Counted from the stretch's first letter, positions 34,015 to 46,435 are shown. The stretch: DNA of 64,000 nucleotides from Kondoa malvinella (GCA_039545315.1 BCIM01000002.1:2978128-3042127), one strand, 5' to 3'. Notes: generated from the letters alone by a model not told the origin. Numbers and translations are program-made.

Positions 34015-34367
34015 TCTCTGGGTAGCTGTTCGCCAAAGTTATTGATGGCGAGATTGTCAGGGTTGGAGACTGAAGCGAACAAATGGTGACTGTATCGTTC
34101 AGTGGTGGATGACTTTTACAAACGCATTGTACAGCACTTATGCTTTATTCAGCTTCTCCTTTGTCTTTTCCACTGTGCTTCTTTTAAGTTTCTCTACGTT
34201 ATATGCTCGATCTGTAGAGTTGTGTATCGATGAAGTATATGGAGAGTCGCTATCTCTATCTGTAAAGGCAGAGTCGCCTAACAGTGCGGACTCTGCTTGG
34301 CTTGCTAGATCGGCAATGGATGTGTCTGGTGCTGCTGAAGATCAGCTAAGGAAGAGATTAAAGGTAA
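34015..34367 (+). other. Convergent intergenic region
   Basis: 353 bases between the DUF262 copy 2 stop and the MIA40 stop. A 93-codon plus-strand frame (34109-34390) starts with a hydrophobic stretch but overlaps the MIA40 coding end and has no support. Confidence 0.35.
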
Positions 34368-35257
34368 TTAAAACACACTGCTTCGACTAGAAGATCCGGC
34401 TGAGGCCATTGGCGAGCCTTCTTCTGGTTCCTCATCATCGGCTAGTTCAGCGCCATATATCTCAGGATCTGCACAATGATGAATTCCTTGTGTTGGACAG
34501 TATAGCGCAATGACTTACGCAACCTGAAGCAATTCTGCATGCCCTTGAACTTCTCTACACAATCGACTCCCTTTGGTTCCTCTTCCGAATAGACGAAACA
34601 GCTGAAAGCGGCTTTAAATTCTTCTCCACAAGGGCCATCTGCCATTCCACCCAAACAGGGACAATCCCAATTGATCTCTCCCGTTTCTGGGTTGAAAGCT
34701 GCAGACTGTCCATCTGCCTCTGGTTCTGTTGTCGCCTCGACGGGTTCAGAATGCACTTCTGCTCCAGGAGCTTGGGCATCTGCTTCTTTGGCATTCACCT
34801 TTTGTTCTTTAGGTGCATCTTTGCCTTTGACAGCAGGTTCAGCAGGAGAAGGGGGAGTAAAAGTAGCAGGCGCTGGTGGTGGCAAGTTTGAAGAAGCTTC
34901 GTGTGCTTTTTTGATTACCGGTGCTGGTGTCGCTGCAGCAGCATGTGAGGTGTCTAGTTCTGTCATCACCATGTTCAGCTGTATATATGTATAACGAGTG
35001 GGAGATGACTAACTTCGCAATGCTGCCTTTCTGGCTTTATCACTTGGGAACTGTGACAACACAGCAGATGCGCCGAATGCAAGGGCGAGCAGACCGACAG
35101 CGTATGGGACACCGGAAGAGGATTTGGAAGATGACGATGAATTTTGTGACGATGCATAAGAACGTCGAGCCAGAGCAGTTGGGCGATTAGAAGTGCTTGC
35201 TGTTATTCTACCTGTCGCCTGTCTCCTGATTGTCCTGTTCGCCGCTTGCCTGATCAT
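34368..35257 (-). CDS. MIA40: Mitochondrial intermembrane space import and oxidoreductase protein MIA40
   Basis: Receptor and disulfide donor for cysteine-rich proteins entering the mitochondrial intermembrane space, partnered by Erv1. Three exons (35257-35014, 34959-34519, 34468-34368) give 261 residues. The N-terminus is a basic presequence ([17 protein letters not shown]) followed by a membrane anchor ([18 protein letters not shown]), as in yeast Mia40. A Pro/Ala/Glu-rich linker follows. The CHCH core has the redox CPC ([10 protein letters not shown]) and two CX9C motifs ([11 protein letters not shown] and [11 protein letters not shown]), then PEIYGAEL and an acidic tail. The first intron is spliced at 34960-35013. 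Shares a 63-base divergent promoter with UBC7. Confidence 0.95.
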
Positions 35258-35320
35258 CCTTGAGCCTTTATAATTGGTGCTTCCAGGTTGACCTTGCACC
35301 AAACACGGACACTTGACAGA
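35258..35320 (+). promoter_or_regulatory. Compact divergent promoter between MIA40 and UBC7
   Basis: Only 63 bases separate the two start codons (35257 on minus, 35321 on plus). Both promoters and 5' leaders must overlap here or extend into the coding regions. No TATA box is visible. Confidence 0.6.
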
Positions 35321-36437
35321 ATGGCGACAAGTTCGAGTTACACGCTACGCAGGCAATTGACTGGTGAGTGCAGATGATCCCTGATCACGGCCTTGTCCTC
35401 GAATCTTGTCTCTCAATCTGGTGACCATTTGGTCGTGACTCGCGTTCTCCCTCTCTTTCCTCTCTGGAGCATGCCAGCTACTAGATGACGAGGCTGACTG
35501 CTTGCTCTGCATGTATAGAGCTCAACAAACGCCCCGTGGAAGGCTTCAGCGGTAAGGAGGACCCGAGCGATCTGCCCGCAGTAGCTCCATTGCTCATGTC
35601 TGTTATGTGCTTCAGCTGGTCTGGTGAACGAAGACGACATTTACATTTGGGATGTCACGCTCTTTGGGTCCGTACTGTCATGCTTGGTCGAGTTCAATCA
35701 ACTAATGCTATACTACGGTCAGGCCTCCTGATTCGCTCTAGTCAGTGTTCGATAGCTGGAACTTTGAATTCAACTCACTAGGATGCTCAGCGATGGAGCT
35801 TTCCTGAAAGGTACGTCTTCAGTGCTGTTCATGCCATGATGTCTTGCTGACTCTGACTGTTCTAGCTGTCATGACGTTTCCCAAAGGTACGCATCAACAA
35901 GTATATCTCGATCAATGGTTGAACTAGAATGCTAGACTACCCGCTCAATCCGCCAGAACTCAAGTTCAAGACTACCATGTGGCATCCGAACAGTACGTGA
36001 ATGTCTCTTTTGGCTCTTGTCCGGCCTCAAATGCCTATGATTGTACAGTCTACCCTGACGGTCGTACCTGTATCTCTATCCTTGTAAGGAATCGCTCGCA
36101 ACACTCAGATCAAGGCTGATCTAGTGTTTGCTTTTCTTACAGCATCCACCTGGCGATGACCCAATGAACCCGTTCGAAAGCGCAGGAGAAAGATGGATGC
36201 CTGTGCACACGATTGAATCGATCGTAAGCTCTTCTTTCCACAATGTCGGTGGTTCCATGCTCATTCAAGGTGGGATGACAGCTCGTCTCTGTCATCTCCC
36301 TTCTATCAGCGGACACTCCAGCTACCGAATCACCAGCCAACGTAGACGCAGCTAAAGAAGTCCGAACTGACATTGTCAACTATCGAAAGAAGGTCCGACG
36401 TCTGGCGAGAAGATCAGCGGAAGAAGCTTTCGATTGA
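35321..36437 (+). CDS. UBC7: Ubiquitin-conjugating enzyme E2, UBC7/UBE2G type
   Basis: E2 enzyme of ER-associated degradation. Many small exons splice to a protein of about 165 residues: MATSSSYTLRRQLTELNKRP, NEDDIYIWDVTLFGPPDSLY, DGAFLKAVMTFP, YPLNPPELKFKTTMWHPNIY, then PDGRTCISILHPPGDDP with the active-site Cys, and the UBE2G-type insertion GDDPMNPFESAGERWMP. The C-terminus reads VHTIESILVSVISLLSADTP, then NVDAAKEVRTDIVNYRKKVR, ending EEAFD at 36437. Splice choices fit known E2 sequence, for example the 60-base intron after IESI. The 13-residue loop after the active site marks the UBC7/G subgroup. Confidence 0.93.
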
Positions 36438-36756
36438 TCGACTCAAGGAGGAGGTGCTCGCTGGTAGGGAGTTAGTCACGGTTGATGGATCTGTTGGATC
36501 TGTACGAGTCTTGTTTGGGCGAATCTGGTCAGCAGGCATCAGGCAAAGCAAGGGAATCACACAAGGGTCTCTACACGCTTTTCTTTTCGGTTTTAGTATC
36601 ATTGCACAATTAGTATCATTACACAACTCTGTCTTCCAGCTAAAAGACCTGTTTCGATAATTCAATGTCCGATAGTATGTTACAGCATCGATGCCCCGAT
36701 ATATAATACACCCATACTCCGTCTGAGGGCAATCAGACTGATCCCTACTGGTGCGC

Positions 36757-37715
36757 TTACAACATATCTCCGTTGAGGCTGCGTTTGAAGTTGTCAACCA
36801 AAGAGGACAGACATCACGAGGGAAGACTACTGACCGCCTTCGCTTCGTACTTTGTTCGACTTGGGCCATCATTTCCTCCGCTGACCTCTTGCTGTATTCT
36901 GCGAATCGGTTGTTCGATACGAGATCATGATTCTCCACCGGCACATTCGATCCATCTGCCAACAGGACTTGAAACTGGTTCGACTCTTCCGAGTGCGCTT
37001 CCGTGACTTTACACCCAGCTTGCCTCGCTGCATACGCCAACGCCTCCTTTTGGTTCAACACCGTGTTTGCATAATTTCGCCAGTAATCTCTTTGGGAAGA
37101 CAAGTCGAGGACAGTAATGTCGAGAGCAAATTTAGCTTGAGCCCATCGTTCAGTGTTGCTTTGCTCGTTTTCGCGTAATGCAGCATCGGAATCTTTGAGT
37201 TCTTGGATGTAGCGCGCGGCAGCTTCGAGAATGGCTGATTTGTTGGCTTCCTTGTTTGGAAGGAGAGCTTGAATGGCATCAATACCATGGTTGATCGTCT
37301 CTCGACGCTTCTTCTCTACATTCTTCTGCTCATCTGTGTTAGCAGAAAGCACAAGGTGAGTTTTGGGATAACTCACGTGAGACTCTTTGCGAGCAGCAGT
37401 AGCTCGAGGTTCAGAAGAACGAGCTCTCCTCGCCTTGCCCGCTGGAGGCGCATTGCCGATTGGAGAAGCAGCGTCGTCCTGAGCTTGAGAGTCGTCGACG
37501 TGCAAGGGAGAAAACAGAGCTGGATCGTGAAATGGATCATGGGAAGGTCCAGCTCGAGGTGCGACAGGCGCATCAAAGATAGAGCGCTCTTCAGTCACCG
37601 GTACGTAGTACTCGTTCGCATCGCCAACGGGTTCATCCTCTCGCAACTCGTCGTGTTGGCTGACGGAATGCATGGAAGGCAGAGGGAAAGAAGCCAGATG
37701 CGCTTGTTCTGCCAT
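36757..37715 (-). CDS. bHLH transcription factor, CBF1-like
   Basis: Starts MAEQAHLASFPLPSMHSVSQ, followed by a Ser/Pro-rich activation-type region. The basic helix-loop-helix domain is split by a 51-base intron inside its basic region: KESH | KNVEKKRRETINHGIDAIQ, then LLPNKEANKSAILEAAARYI. That order (H..VE+RRRE.IN, loop LLPN, KSAIL) is the CBF1 pattern that binds CACGTG E-boxes. A helix/coiled coil follows (SQRDYWRNYANTVLNQKEAL). A last intron of about 56 bases (36783-36838) leads to a short C-terminus NGDML and a stop at 36757. In S. cerevisiae Cbf1 acts at centromeres and sulfur genes; the role here is inferred from the domain only. Confidence 0.8.
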
Positions 37716-38196
37716 TGCTTTGCAGAAGAGCTACTCGTGATGCTCCTTCAGTCTCCGAGACGCGAGGTGCCTAATCGGGTCACGGGACTGACTTTGTGAA
37801 ATATAATGGATTGACCCAGAACAGCGGTATACTCTTTTGTCTTGCTGATGGTTCAGTCAGATGCAGTAGTCAGCGTTGCTCGCTCAGATCTCTCTTTTGT
37901 CTTGTTGTGGTGCTCGTTCAGGTGCTTGTTGCCTTTTTCCGCTCGTCTTGAAAGTGCCTCTATACATTTTTGTCTCTTTCTCTACTGCTGGTCCTTTTTT
38001 GCTTGAATATGGACTTGCCGCCTGCTGGAGAGAGCGAAAGTTCGGCCGACCTATGCTTTCTCGACCCGACAAAGGGCAGATGCCTTCGCGACGTTCTCTT
38101 CCGAACGAGAGGAAGCTCGCGTCCAGCTGTCTCTGCTCCTCTCTCTCGGATTCGTCTGTCTAGATTTCGCTCACTCATGACGGCTCACGACGAATC
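37716..38196 (+). other. Divergent intergenic region
   Basis: 481 bases between the starts of the bHLH gene and the surface-protein gene. Rich in pyrimidine tracts (ctctcttttgtcttg occurs twice near 37830 and 37893). No open frame is convincing. Confidence 0.4.
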
Positions 38197-39035
38197 ATGA
38201 TGCCCGTCCAGCTGTTCTTGTTATCGGCTCTGTCTCTTGTAGCTCTCGTGATGTCTCAGGATATTCCCACCAGCTATTTACTGCCAGAACCGACGGCTAC
38301 TTCGTTCTTGCTGAATCCGACTGGTAACCTGGGAACGAGCTGTTCTCAAGAGGTTCTCGATTGCATATCAAAGCTACATGCCGATTGCAAAGTAGACAAG
38401 CCAAAAGACTATATGGTAGGTCATCTGACTATCACTGGAATGACTCTAACATCAGGTGACAGTCGTGCGCGTGTACGAGTCGGCAAGGTACATTTGGAGA
38501 CCCTTCGAGCGAACAAGACTTATCTGTACCATCGCAGGTGGCGAGAACAAGTGTCTAGCTGTAGTGACTGAGCAATGTCGTGGGGAGACAACCGGGTAAG
38601 TCTGTTCGATCAACAGCAGACAGATCTAACATATCTTTCAGGCGTACAAATCAATATTGCGAAGCTAGCCGATTGATGCAAGAGCTCAATCTCGATACCT
38701 TCGACCCAACTCCCTCTCCTGATCCTCCACCAGAAGAGCCCAAGCCTTCACCAACTGAGGCCGCAAAACTCGAAGAATCGGGCAGCTCTACAAGTTCTAC
38801 TACAGAATCCCCTTCCGCTTCCTCAGAATCATCATCAACAGAGGACTCTTCATCTGCAGCAAGTGCTGTGAGTAGCTCTGGCAAGATTGTAGTCAATCCA
38901 GCACGAACAGGCAGCGAGACCACAACGGAAGAGCCAGAGGATGACATGACTTTGGCGGATTCGGCTTCTTTGGTAAAGCTTTCTCATCTAATATCGACAG
39001 GAGTATGCGTAGGCTTTGTCATGCTGTATTTATAG
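38197..39035 (+). CDS. Secreted, probably GPI-anchored Cys/Ser-rich surface protein
   Basis: Three exons. The N-terminus is a signal peptide (MMPVQLFLLSALSLVALVMS, then QDIPTSY). The ectodomain is small with about eight Cys residues (SCSQEVLDCISKLHADCKVD; IWRPFERTRLICTIAGGENK; CLAVVTEQCRGETTGRTN; QYCEASRLMQELNLD). A long Pro/Ser/Thr/Glu stalk follows (SSTSSTTESPSASSESSST). The C-terminus is a hydrophobic tail (LVKLSHLISTGVCVGFVMLY) preceded by Ser/Ala, as in GPI-anchor signals, and ends two residues later. Introns are near 38416-38455 and 38593-38640. The fold is unknown; the Cys pattern suggests disulfides. Confidence 0.7.
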
Positions 39036-39305
39036 TGAGAATGTACGCGTTCGGTGTAAGAGGCTACCTTCTTGCCCAGAGCGAGCCAACATTCTGCTTT
39101 GTTCTACCGGTCTCATCAGGCTTAATACCACTTTACGATATATACCACATCAATCTAGTTGGATTCCCTTCATGTATTGAGCGCGCTATCCGACCTCTTT
39201 GACACCAAGCGAGAAGATTGACGACCCCACTATTGCACGACGTTCCTCTGGCCAGCTGACAGTCTCTGTATATCCGGTAGTCAAGTACAATCTGTCTTGA
39301 TCGCC

Positions 39306-42300
39306 ATGTCAGCGCGACAGAATGCTTTGGGCATGCTTCAGCGGAGTACTTCTCAAAGAGAACAGCAAAGAGCGGGAGCGGCATATGGCCCAGCTGTCCC
39401 TCAGGCTCTCAGAGCGCCAGCATTACAGCGCTCTGCAAGTGATAGGGCTCGTGATTTGGCTGCTGCTAGACTGGAAGGCACTGCAACACCAGATGCAAGT
39501 GATGAACGATCTGCTTCTGTCAACAGCACCATGTTCGTGCGATTCTGGCATTGTCAGAAAGACTTGGAGTATTGATTATCTGGATAGGTCTTCCTTTATC
39601 CCTGATGGCGCCCCTCCTAGGCTCTCTGCATTACAACGGAGACATCTTGAGCAGCAGCAGCAATCCGCAACCTCTTCTGCTGGTCCTAGTGGGCTCTCGC
39701 ACGAATACAGCGAGACAGATGAGCCAGAGTACGACTCTACCGGAGAACAATCGCCCTCATTCTCCATTTTTGCCCCTTCCATCATCAACATGCCTCAACC
39801 TGGCTCTTCTGATCTATCACGAAATCCATCCGTCGAAAGACAGGCAGCGCGATCCAACCTCATTCGGAAGCTGTCCAAGAGAGATGGACCCAGTACACCT
39901 CGAGACGCACCTAGCGTGACACCTTCAAGCTTTGATCAACCAGAATCCGAAACAGAAGTCATTTCTGATCAAGCCGCATCTCCTTCAACGCCAGTTCCCT
40001 ACACAATGTCATCCTCATCTAGACTGAACTCTTCACAGCAACGATCCGACACCAGTAGTGCAGAACCTTCACCTACATCAACGGCCTACACACGACCTTC
40101 TTCTATAGCTACCGATGCGCCTTCAGAATTCAGACCATACCGGCATACCATTGAGCGCGATCGAGATTCGGTGTTTGCACAGCTCATGTCCGAAGATCAA
40201 TTCGAATATGCATCCATTCTGAACGGCAGAAGACCTATGCAGTTGGAGGACGACGCGGATGATACCGAAGAGTTGCTGGATGATACCCCTGCAAGGTCCA
40301 CTCAACCTCTACGAAAGAGCAACAGCAGCTCAAGTCGGCAGTCTACAAGATCTCGATCTTCTTCTAACGCTTCGACTACTCAAGACTATTCGCCTAACAA
40401 TAAAGTGAAGAAGACAAAGAAGCCGTCTCTAGACGACATCAAGCCTTTTCCTGCACCAAGTGCAAGCTACCAATTCCCTAGTCCACCTCCGTCTGCGCGT
40501 ATAATGGAGGAGGACAATGGGCACAAAGGGCATAACGGGTCGACGAGCAAGGCAAGAGATGATCCGACGCGTAGGAAAGACTCGACTTCAAGCCAACGTG
40601 ATCGAAAAGAGTGGGTGGTCTCCTCATCTTGGCACTTGACCAGCTGAGATTTTGCTCCGAAAGTGCATCTCCGACTTCTTCCATTCATCAATTCAAGTCC
40701 ACCAATCTGAGTCCCCAAGCCTCCGTTCGTATTTCAAGCCGAAGAGATGAGCAGTCTATGCGTCATTCGCATGAATCAGGAAGGCAGCGATCTTATAAGA
40801 GCAGTTCTGGCTTCGAGTCTGAAGAAGAGATGCAGTATGATGGGTCCGACGAGGAGAATTGGGGAGCGCCTATGCAGCATCGCCAAGCCAAGCTTTCTGC
40901 ACCAGAAGATTCTGCGGTGCGAAGCGCTATTTTGGCAAAGTTCTCTTCCATCGTACAAACTACTGCCCCAACGTACTCACCGGGATCAAGCAAGAGCGAG
41001 TTGGACGCGCCTCCTAGAAAGTTACTCATGCATGCACCCGTTCTCCAAGTTGTCAACGCAAATACAGTCAAAGACCGCTATCTCTTCCTTTTCAATGACA
41101 TTCTGGTGATTGCCAAGAGCATCGTCGAAGAAGACACAGCCTCAGGGCTCATCGTGCCCCCTTCTCTGGAGACCAAATTTCTCGTCAAAAGCATTATCGA
41201 ATTGGACAAGCTAAAGTTGACAGCTCAGAAAGACGACGAACCGAATGCAGAAGATCCATCACAAAAGAAGAAGCATTCTCTCCTACAATCCTTTGTTGAC
41301 CGCTTCGCTAACGATCCCAAGAAAGCGATTGGCACCTTGGTCTCGAAAGGCGGTCTGCAGAATGAGCCCATCACGATAGCGAATCTTCTTTTCCGCACAA
41401 CCGACCTCAATCGATCACAGCTTGGATCTTTCTTGTGCCGGAAAGAACACAAGCACGTTCTAAAGGCATACGTCGATCGCTTCCGTCTTGGTGGTTTGCG
41501 GATAGAAGATGCATTGCGCGTGTTCATCGCATCGCTCCGACTACCCAACGATCCGACAGCAGCAGAGTATCTGCTGGTTATCTTTGGCTCTGTCTATGTC
41601 ACTGTTAACCCAGGTTGTGGGATCGAGCAAGCGATGTGTGGAAAGCTAGTTATGGCAATGATGGAGCTGAATGACTATCTACATTCCGGTATGGATGAAG
41701 ACCACGGTACTCTGGGGAATCTCTTTGGCTTTCCGAATCCAGCAATCACCGTCGACGACTTCATGCTGGCCTTCCGATCGAAAGACCCCAAATTCCAAGT
41801 GCCGGATGCGACACTCACCCGCGTCTACTCATCAATCAAGAGGGAGAGAATACAGCAGGCTGCTGACAATTCTATTGCTGGCATGGCGCCTGAAATACCA
41901 GTAACAATGAACCCAGCACGATTGCCCTCTAGACTCACATATCGAATACCTTCTGAAGAAATCAGCATCACCCTTCCACAGACCGACCCGAGATTCCAGA
42001 TCAAATTACTTGGTCCTGATGCCAAATTCGAACCGAGCACTCTCAATTTTGCGAAATCGCGCACTCAAACGTTCCGCATGACCGGAACAGCTCTCGGTCA
42101 CAAGACAGCGGTCTTACTTCGGACCGGAACTCATGCCAACTACTACTCTGGTTTGCCAATCAACAAGACATTTGTAGTAGAAAGGGTGAGCCAGCAGCAT
42201 CGTGCTCAAAAAGTTTAAAGTTGATCCTTTTGAGCAGGCTTTCATGCGATATACTTTCCAGCTCGCGTTCGTCAATCATCTGGCAGTGAAGCGAAAGTAC

Positions 42301-42873
42301 ATGTTCTCCATGACGGAAGCGGACCTCCGAAACAAGTGGATATCTTGCTTGCGAGCTGGCGTCGAGACTGCGATATTGATCGCCAACGAGCCGAACACTA
42401 TCACGAAGCAGCACCACGTAGCCAATGCGGTCGCGTTACAAGTCTTGCGTGATGCCTTGATCGCACCTGACGACCCTATCGCACCTGGTACGACCTTGAA
42501 CAACAATAGCTACACTGCAGCATCTCGAAACGGGCGGTATCCATCTCCAGCGAACACAAAGCCGAGCCACGTGCGCTCCAACTCTTTCAGCAAGACATAC
42601 GCATACGGTCCAGGCAAAGCTGAAGTCGGTCTGATGGGAGATACACCTAAGATGGGCTCGAGCACATCAGAACGGCGACCTTCCGGACCCAACATTAGCT
42701 CGGCTATAGCAGGCCGAAGAGGCAGCAAGGATGAAACGGATACCACCAATACATCTTACTGCAAGACTGGCGCCGATATCGTGATGATGGTCTGCCAGAA
42801 TTCGCACCTGCCGGCTGTATTGAGCATGTTGAAGGCCCATGTCAGCGCAGCAAAGCATCCAATGGGCAAGTAG
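39306..42873 (+). CDS. Sec7-PH domain Arf guanine nucleotide exchange factor
   Basis: Four exons (39306-39532, 39588-40610, 40664-42185, 42238-42873) give 1,135 residues. The first ~550 residues are low-complexity Ser/Pro-rich. A PH-like block (PVLQVVNANTVKDRYLFLFN) is followed by the Sec7 domain, about residues 620-830: TIANLLFRTTDLNRSQLGSF, VLKAYVDRFRLGGLRIEDAL, RVFIASLRLPNDPTAAEYLL. After it comes a beta-rich region and a PH-type end (KRKYMFSMTEADLRNKWISC). This order fits fungal Sec7 exchange factors that activate Arf at Golgi or plasma membrane. The loop that normally carries the catalytic 'glutamic finger' reads LGSFLCRKEHK and looks two residues short, so catalytic status is open. Confidence 0.85.
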
Positions 42874-43000
42874 GCATGTAGATTCATTTGTTTCTTGTAT
42901 GCGTGGGTCTACGCGATATGAACCTTGAACCCTATCTATGGCACATTTTTGGAAGTCTAAAGAGTACAGGCTGTCTTCGTAATCTCTCCCCACTACAGTA

Positions 43001-45903
43001 TCAGCTGGCCAATATCTGGGAAGTGATGAACTTTTGTATCGAGGCCCAACTCCCATGCAAAACATTCGTTGCTCTAGGTTCACCCGAGTCTTGTACTGAG
43101 CAACAGGATCTTAGTCTCAGTCGATAGTCACAAAGGAGACACTCACGCTGGCCGAACTTCTTCAGGCGAGCCGTCCGAGCGTCCAGTAGATCGTGCGTAG
43201 AGGGACAGTACACTCGAGAAACCTTTGCAATCTCGTAAGCAGGCGCACGCATGCTCGCATCGGATCGCCTACGTCGAAGTACCATTTGCGAAGACCAGGT
43301 CTATCCAGCTCTTCTGCTATGACAGGTGGTCTCTGCATGCCACGAATCATGATTGAGGCTTTCAATTTGCGCTGCACTGCCTTCGACCGCTCATTGATCA
43401 CGCCAGTGAGAGCTTCGCATCCAGATGAAAGACCGATGAAGACAACATTCTTGGCTTTCGCAAGCCTGTCCTAGTTGTCAGCTTATGTTGCGCAAAGCGG
43501 AATATGAAAGGCACTGACTCTACGAAGTTGTCCCAGATGTGTAGCGCGAGCTGTTTCTCATCATCCAACTCCTTCTGTCGGTTGGCCTGCACACGAATTC
43601 AGCAGGCTATAGGCCACTATCGTAGTATCAATCTTTACTGACCTGAGGATCATACTTCTTAGGCGATTTGGCAAGTACATTCACATCAATGAAACCATAA
43701 TCTTTGAGCCGGATCCAATTGACTACTTCGGCCGTGCTATCCAGCTGTAAGATACTCTTTCAGCATATAGATCAAAACAGCTGAGACTTGACGCACCAGG
43801 TAAGACTTTTCGAGCTGAACATTACACTGGCGCATACCAATCTCTGCCCGCACAGTACCCCTTAACGCATATTTGAGCTGGTTGGACTTACCCGGATTAT
43901 TCGAGACTTACATGTCATGCATCAGCACGACCAAGGTGTCGGCAGTATAGACATTTTCCCTGAGTCTATTTCAGCACGCGCTTTCCCACTCACGCAAAAG
44001 GCCTACGAGCAGAATACTTGATCTTCGAAGAGGTTTTGAAGCTTGTCGTTGGTCAACTCGGTGTTAACGAGATTGCAAGTGTAATAGAGGTAGTAAGCCC
44101 GATGCGCCTTCAGTATATCTGTATTGCCGGATGGTCGTGAGATATGGATGTCCCAAGAGTGAGATAGCTTACCACTGATAGGAATAACTGCTGCCGACCC
44201 AGTACGTTCTACAACCCAAGAATGAGCAAGCAGTAAATGTCTGATTAGCCCATACCTTCGCGGCCTTCGCGCATTGTCTCATTGATGCACTTCCAGTACT
44301 TGCTCTGCTCCAAAGCCACCTCGTACATTACTTGGGTCGCAGACTCTGATGCCGACAGTGAGGGAAGCTTGGGAGGTTGCTCGCCAAGCAAAACATTCAA
44401 ACAAGCCAGAGCTGAAGATGAAATAGCGTCCAAATTGTAGCCTCCCTGAGATATGATTGGTATAAACGAGGGCAGAACCAAAGCACACGTACTTCAAGCG
44501 CCAGAACAAGCTTGCCGTTCGCCAGGGATGACAGCATATGTGTCATGTGGGCGTAACCTGCTGGTGTGACCTTGCATGTACCAAGCTCGTCTCCTTCAGC
44601 CGCATCATAGCCGGCCGAAACTGTCAGAGCCAAAGGCTGAGATAAGACAAACACATCGGCAAGCAGACTTGCCTAGGATAAAGTCGGGTGCAAATTCGTA
44701 GGCGATAGGCATAACGATCTTTTGGAAGGCATAGAGGTAGTCCGCATCGTTCATGCCAGAGTCATCCCAGGGTATATTGACGTTCCTGCGCAACGGTAAA
44801 ACGCAATACAGGATTGATGGAGATGATGAGCCTACAAGCCAGTTCCAGAGCCTTCACCGACTTGATCTGAAGCGCCTCCGATACCTCCGGGGTAGAAAGC
44901 ACCGTTTTGAAACATGTGTAAGGAGATGTAGAGGACGTCGGGATCGCTCCAGAAGGCCTTCTGTGTGCCGTTGCCTTCAAGCCTCGTGTCAGTAGACCTC
45001 TCGTTGAGATCTAACGGAGCGCACCATGATGTACATCCCTTACAGCGCGAAGATAAGCTCCGACCATATGACTGGTAGGTTAGGTATACCAATCAAGAAT
45101 GAGAATCTTCTTCAGGCCCTTTTCCGCATACAGGTACTTGAGTGTCTGAGCAGCGACTGCAACATTGTTGAAGAAGCAAAAGCCCATAGATTGTTCCGGC
45201 TCGGCATGATGTCCAGGCGGCCTGACGATAGCAAAGGCGTTCTTCACCTGACCTTCCGCTACAGCTCTACAAGTTTCGATGACTCCTCCACATGAGAGTC
45301 GTGCGCACAAGGCTGAACTTCTGTTCAAGTACAGTGATAGCCGGTTGTAGTATTCCATAGTTGCCAAAATCTGTTCGTCAGGAAGATCTGGAAGGCCTTT
45401 CAGAGCCTGTCCTACATCAGATCATCCAGAGAGCCTACACATTGTCTCGTAGACTTTGTTCCACAGTTCTTCTGAGTGAACAAGCATGACTTCGCTCTTG
45501 ACAACTTCTCGAACTTTGATCTTTTGCATGCGAGTGAGAGCGCCAGACTCTGTGTGCGAGTTCAAACAAGGCCGATTACACTTGAGCAGGTCGAACAAAC
45601 CTTTGAAGGCGTCAAATATCCTCGTGATGCGCAAAGGTTGTTCAGGATGAGGATCGTCAGGTGTTTCATAAAATGGCCGATGCATAATCATGACAGGGTC
45701 GAAGCAATAGCCTGAACGAGGGAGAGAGCGACTCTTGAGCAAGTCTTCACACGGACATGTAGATGCTCTCATAACCGCTGACCTGTACTTGGAGCCATAG
45801 TACGAGCTGTTTTGACAGCAGAGACCTGACCACGGCCATTGGTATTTGCGGTCGCAGATGGTGGAGGAGGAACAGAAGCACTCCTAGGCGGTGAGGCAGT
45901 CAT
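43001..45903 (-). CDS. HDA1: Class II histone deacetylase, HDA1/Clr3 type
   Basis: Zinc-dependent lysine deacetylase of the nucleus. The start [15 protein letters not shown] is followed over an intron by the catalytic domain: [35 protein letters not shown], the active-site [20 protein letters not shown], then [17 protein letters not shown], ILILDWDxHxGNGT-type metal site ([20 protein letters not shown]), [40 protein letters not shown] and [15 protein letters not shown]. The C-terminal ~300 residues are an Arb2-like alpha/beta domain ([50 protein letters not shown]). With the splice chosen, it ends in TSQILAS at 43001. At least ten introns; the first and last are the least certain. Confidence 0.9.
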
Positions 45904-46435
45904 GACAAAGCTTCCGACGAATTTCACTTTGGAGACGACCTTGACCAGAAGACACGGAGATTTTCAAGGCAGCAAACGATCTGGCACCTTGCAGACACCG
46001 TGGAGCAATTTCAGACCTGTCTTGCGCAAGATGTGCTCAACTGCATGATGGTCGCTGTCAGTCGAGTTGCCTTAATGAAGCTCGCCGGTCAAGCTGCCCT
46101 TCCAAACTCCCCAGCGCTGTTGACAGCAGCAGCAACACAAGGTGTTCCTCCACTGCAATGGTCTATCGCAGCGTAAGTATTCGGAAGCAGTGCGAATTCT
46201 CTTGTGCAAAACAGTACATATGCCTTCGGGCCTTTGATGATTTGACGTGAACCTTCTTGAAGGAAGCATTTGGAAACGCCAATGCTTGCGATCACGGACT
46301 CGCGGCCTGTACTATACATGGCGTCGTCTCTTTTCTCTTATCTTTTTGCATTCACGACTTGTCCTCATCTCTTCACCAGGCCGTGCCCTCCTGCACTCAC
46401 ACTTTCGTTATTATCAGGCACCCCAAAGCACCATA
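45904..46435 (+). other. Intergenic region with a possible short coding exon
   Basis: 532 bases between HDA1 and the next plus-strand gene. A plus-strand frame from about 45895 to 46245, with one 42-base intron (46173-46214), reads very protein-like: FHFGDDLDQKTRRFSRQQ, WHLADTVEQFQTCLAQDVLN, MMVAVSRVALMKLAGQAALP. It lacks an ATG before MMVAV and would overlap the HDA1 start. It could be a small gene or chance. Confidence 0.3.

Noticed and set aside
36414..36756. Unspliced continuation of the bHLH frame past 36757
   Set aside because: The extra 115 codons read like translated intron and UTR and overlap UBC7; a normal 56-base intron gives a clean stop at 36757.
42667..43083. Long minus-strand frame as a C-terminal extension of HDA1
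   Set aside because: It is antisense to the Sec7-PH coding exon; another acceptor gives a conserved-looking end at 43001.
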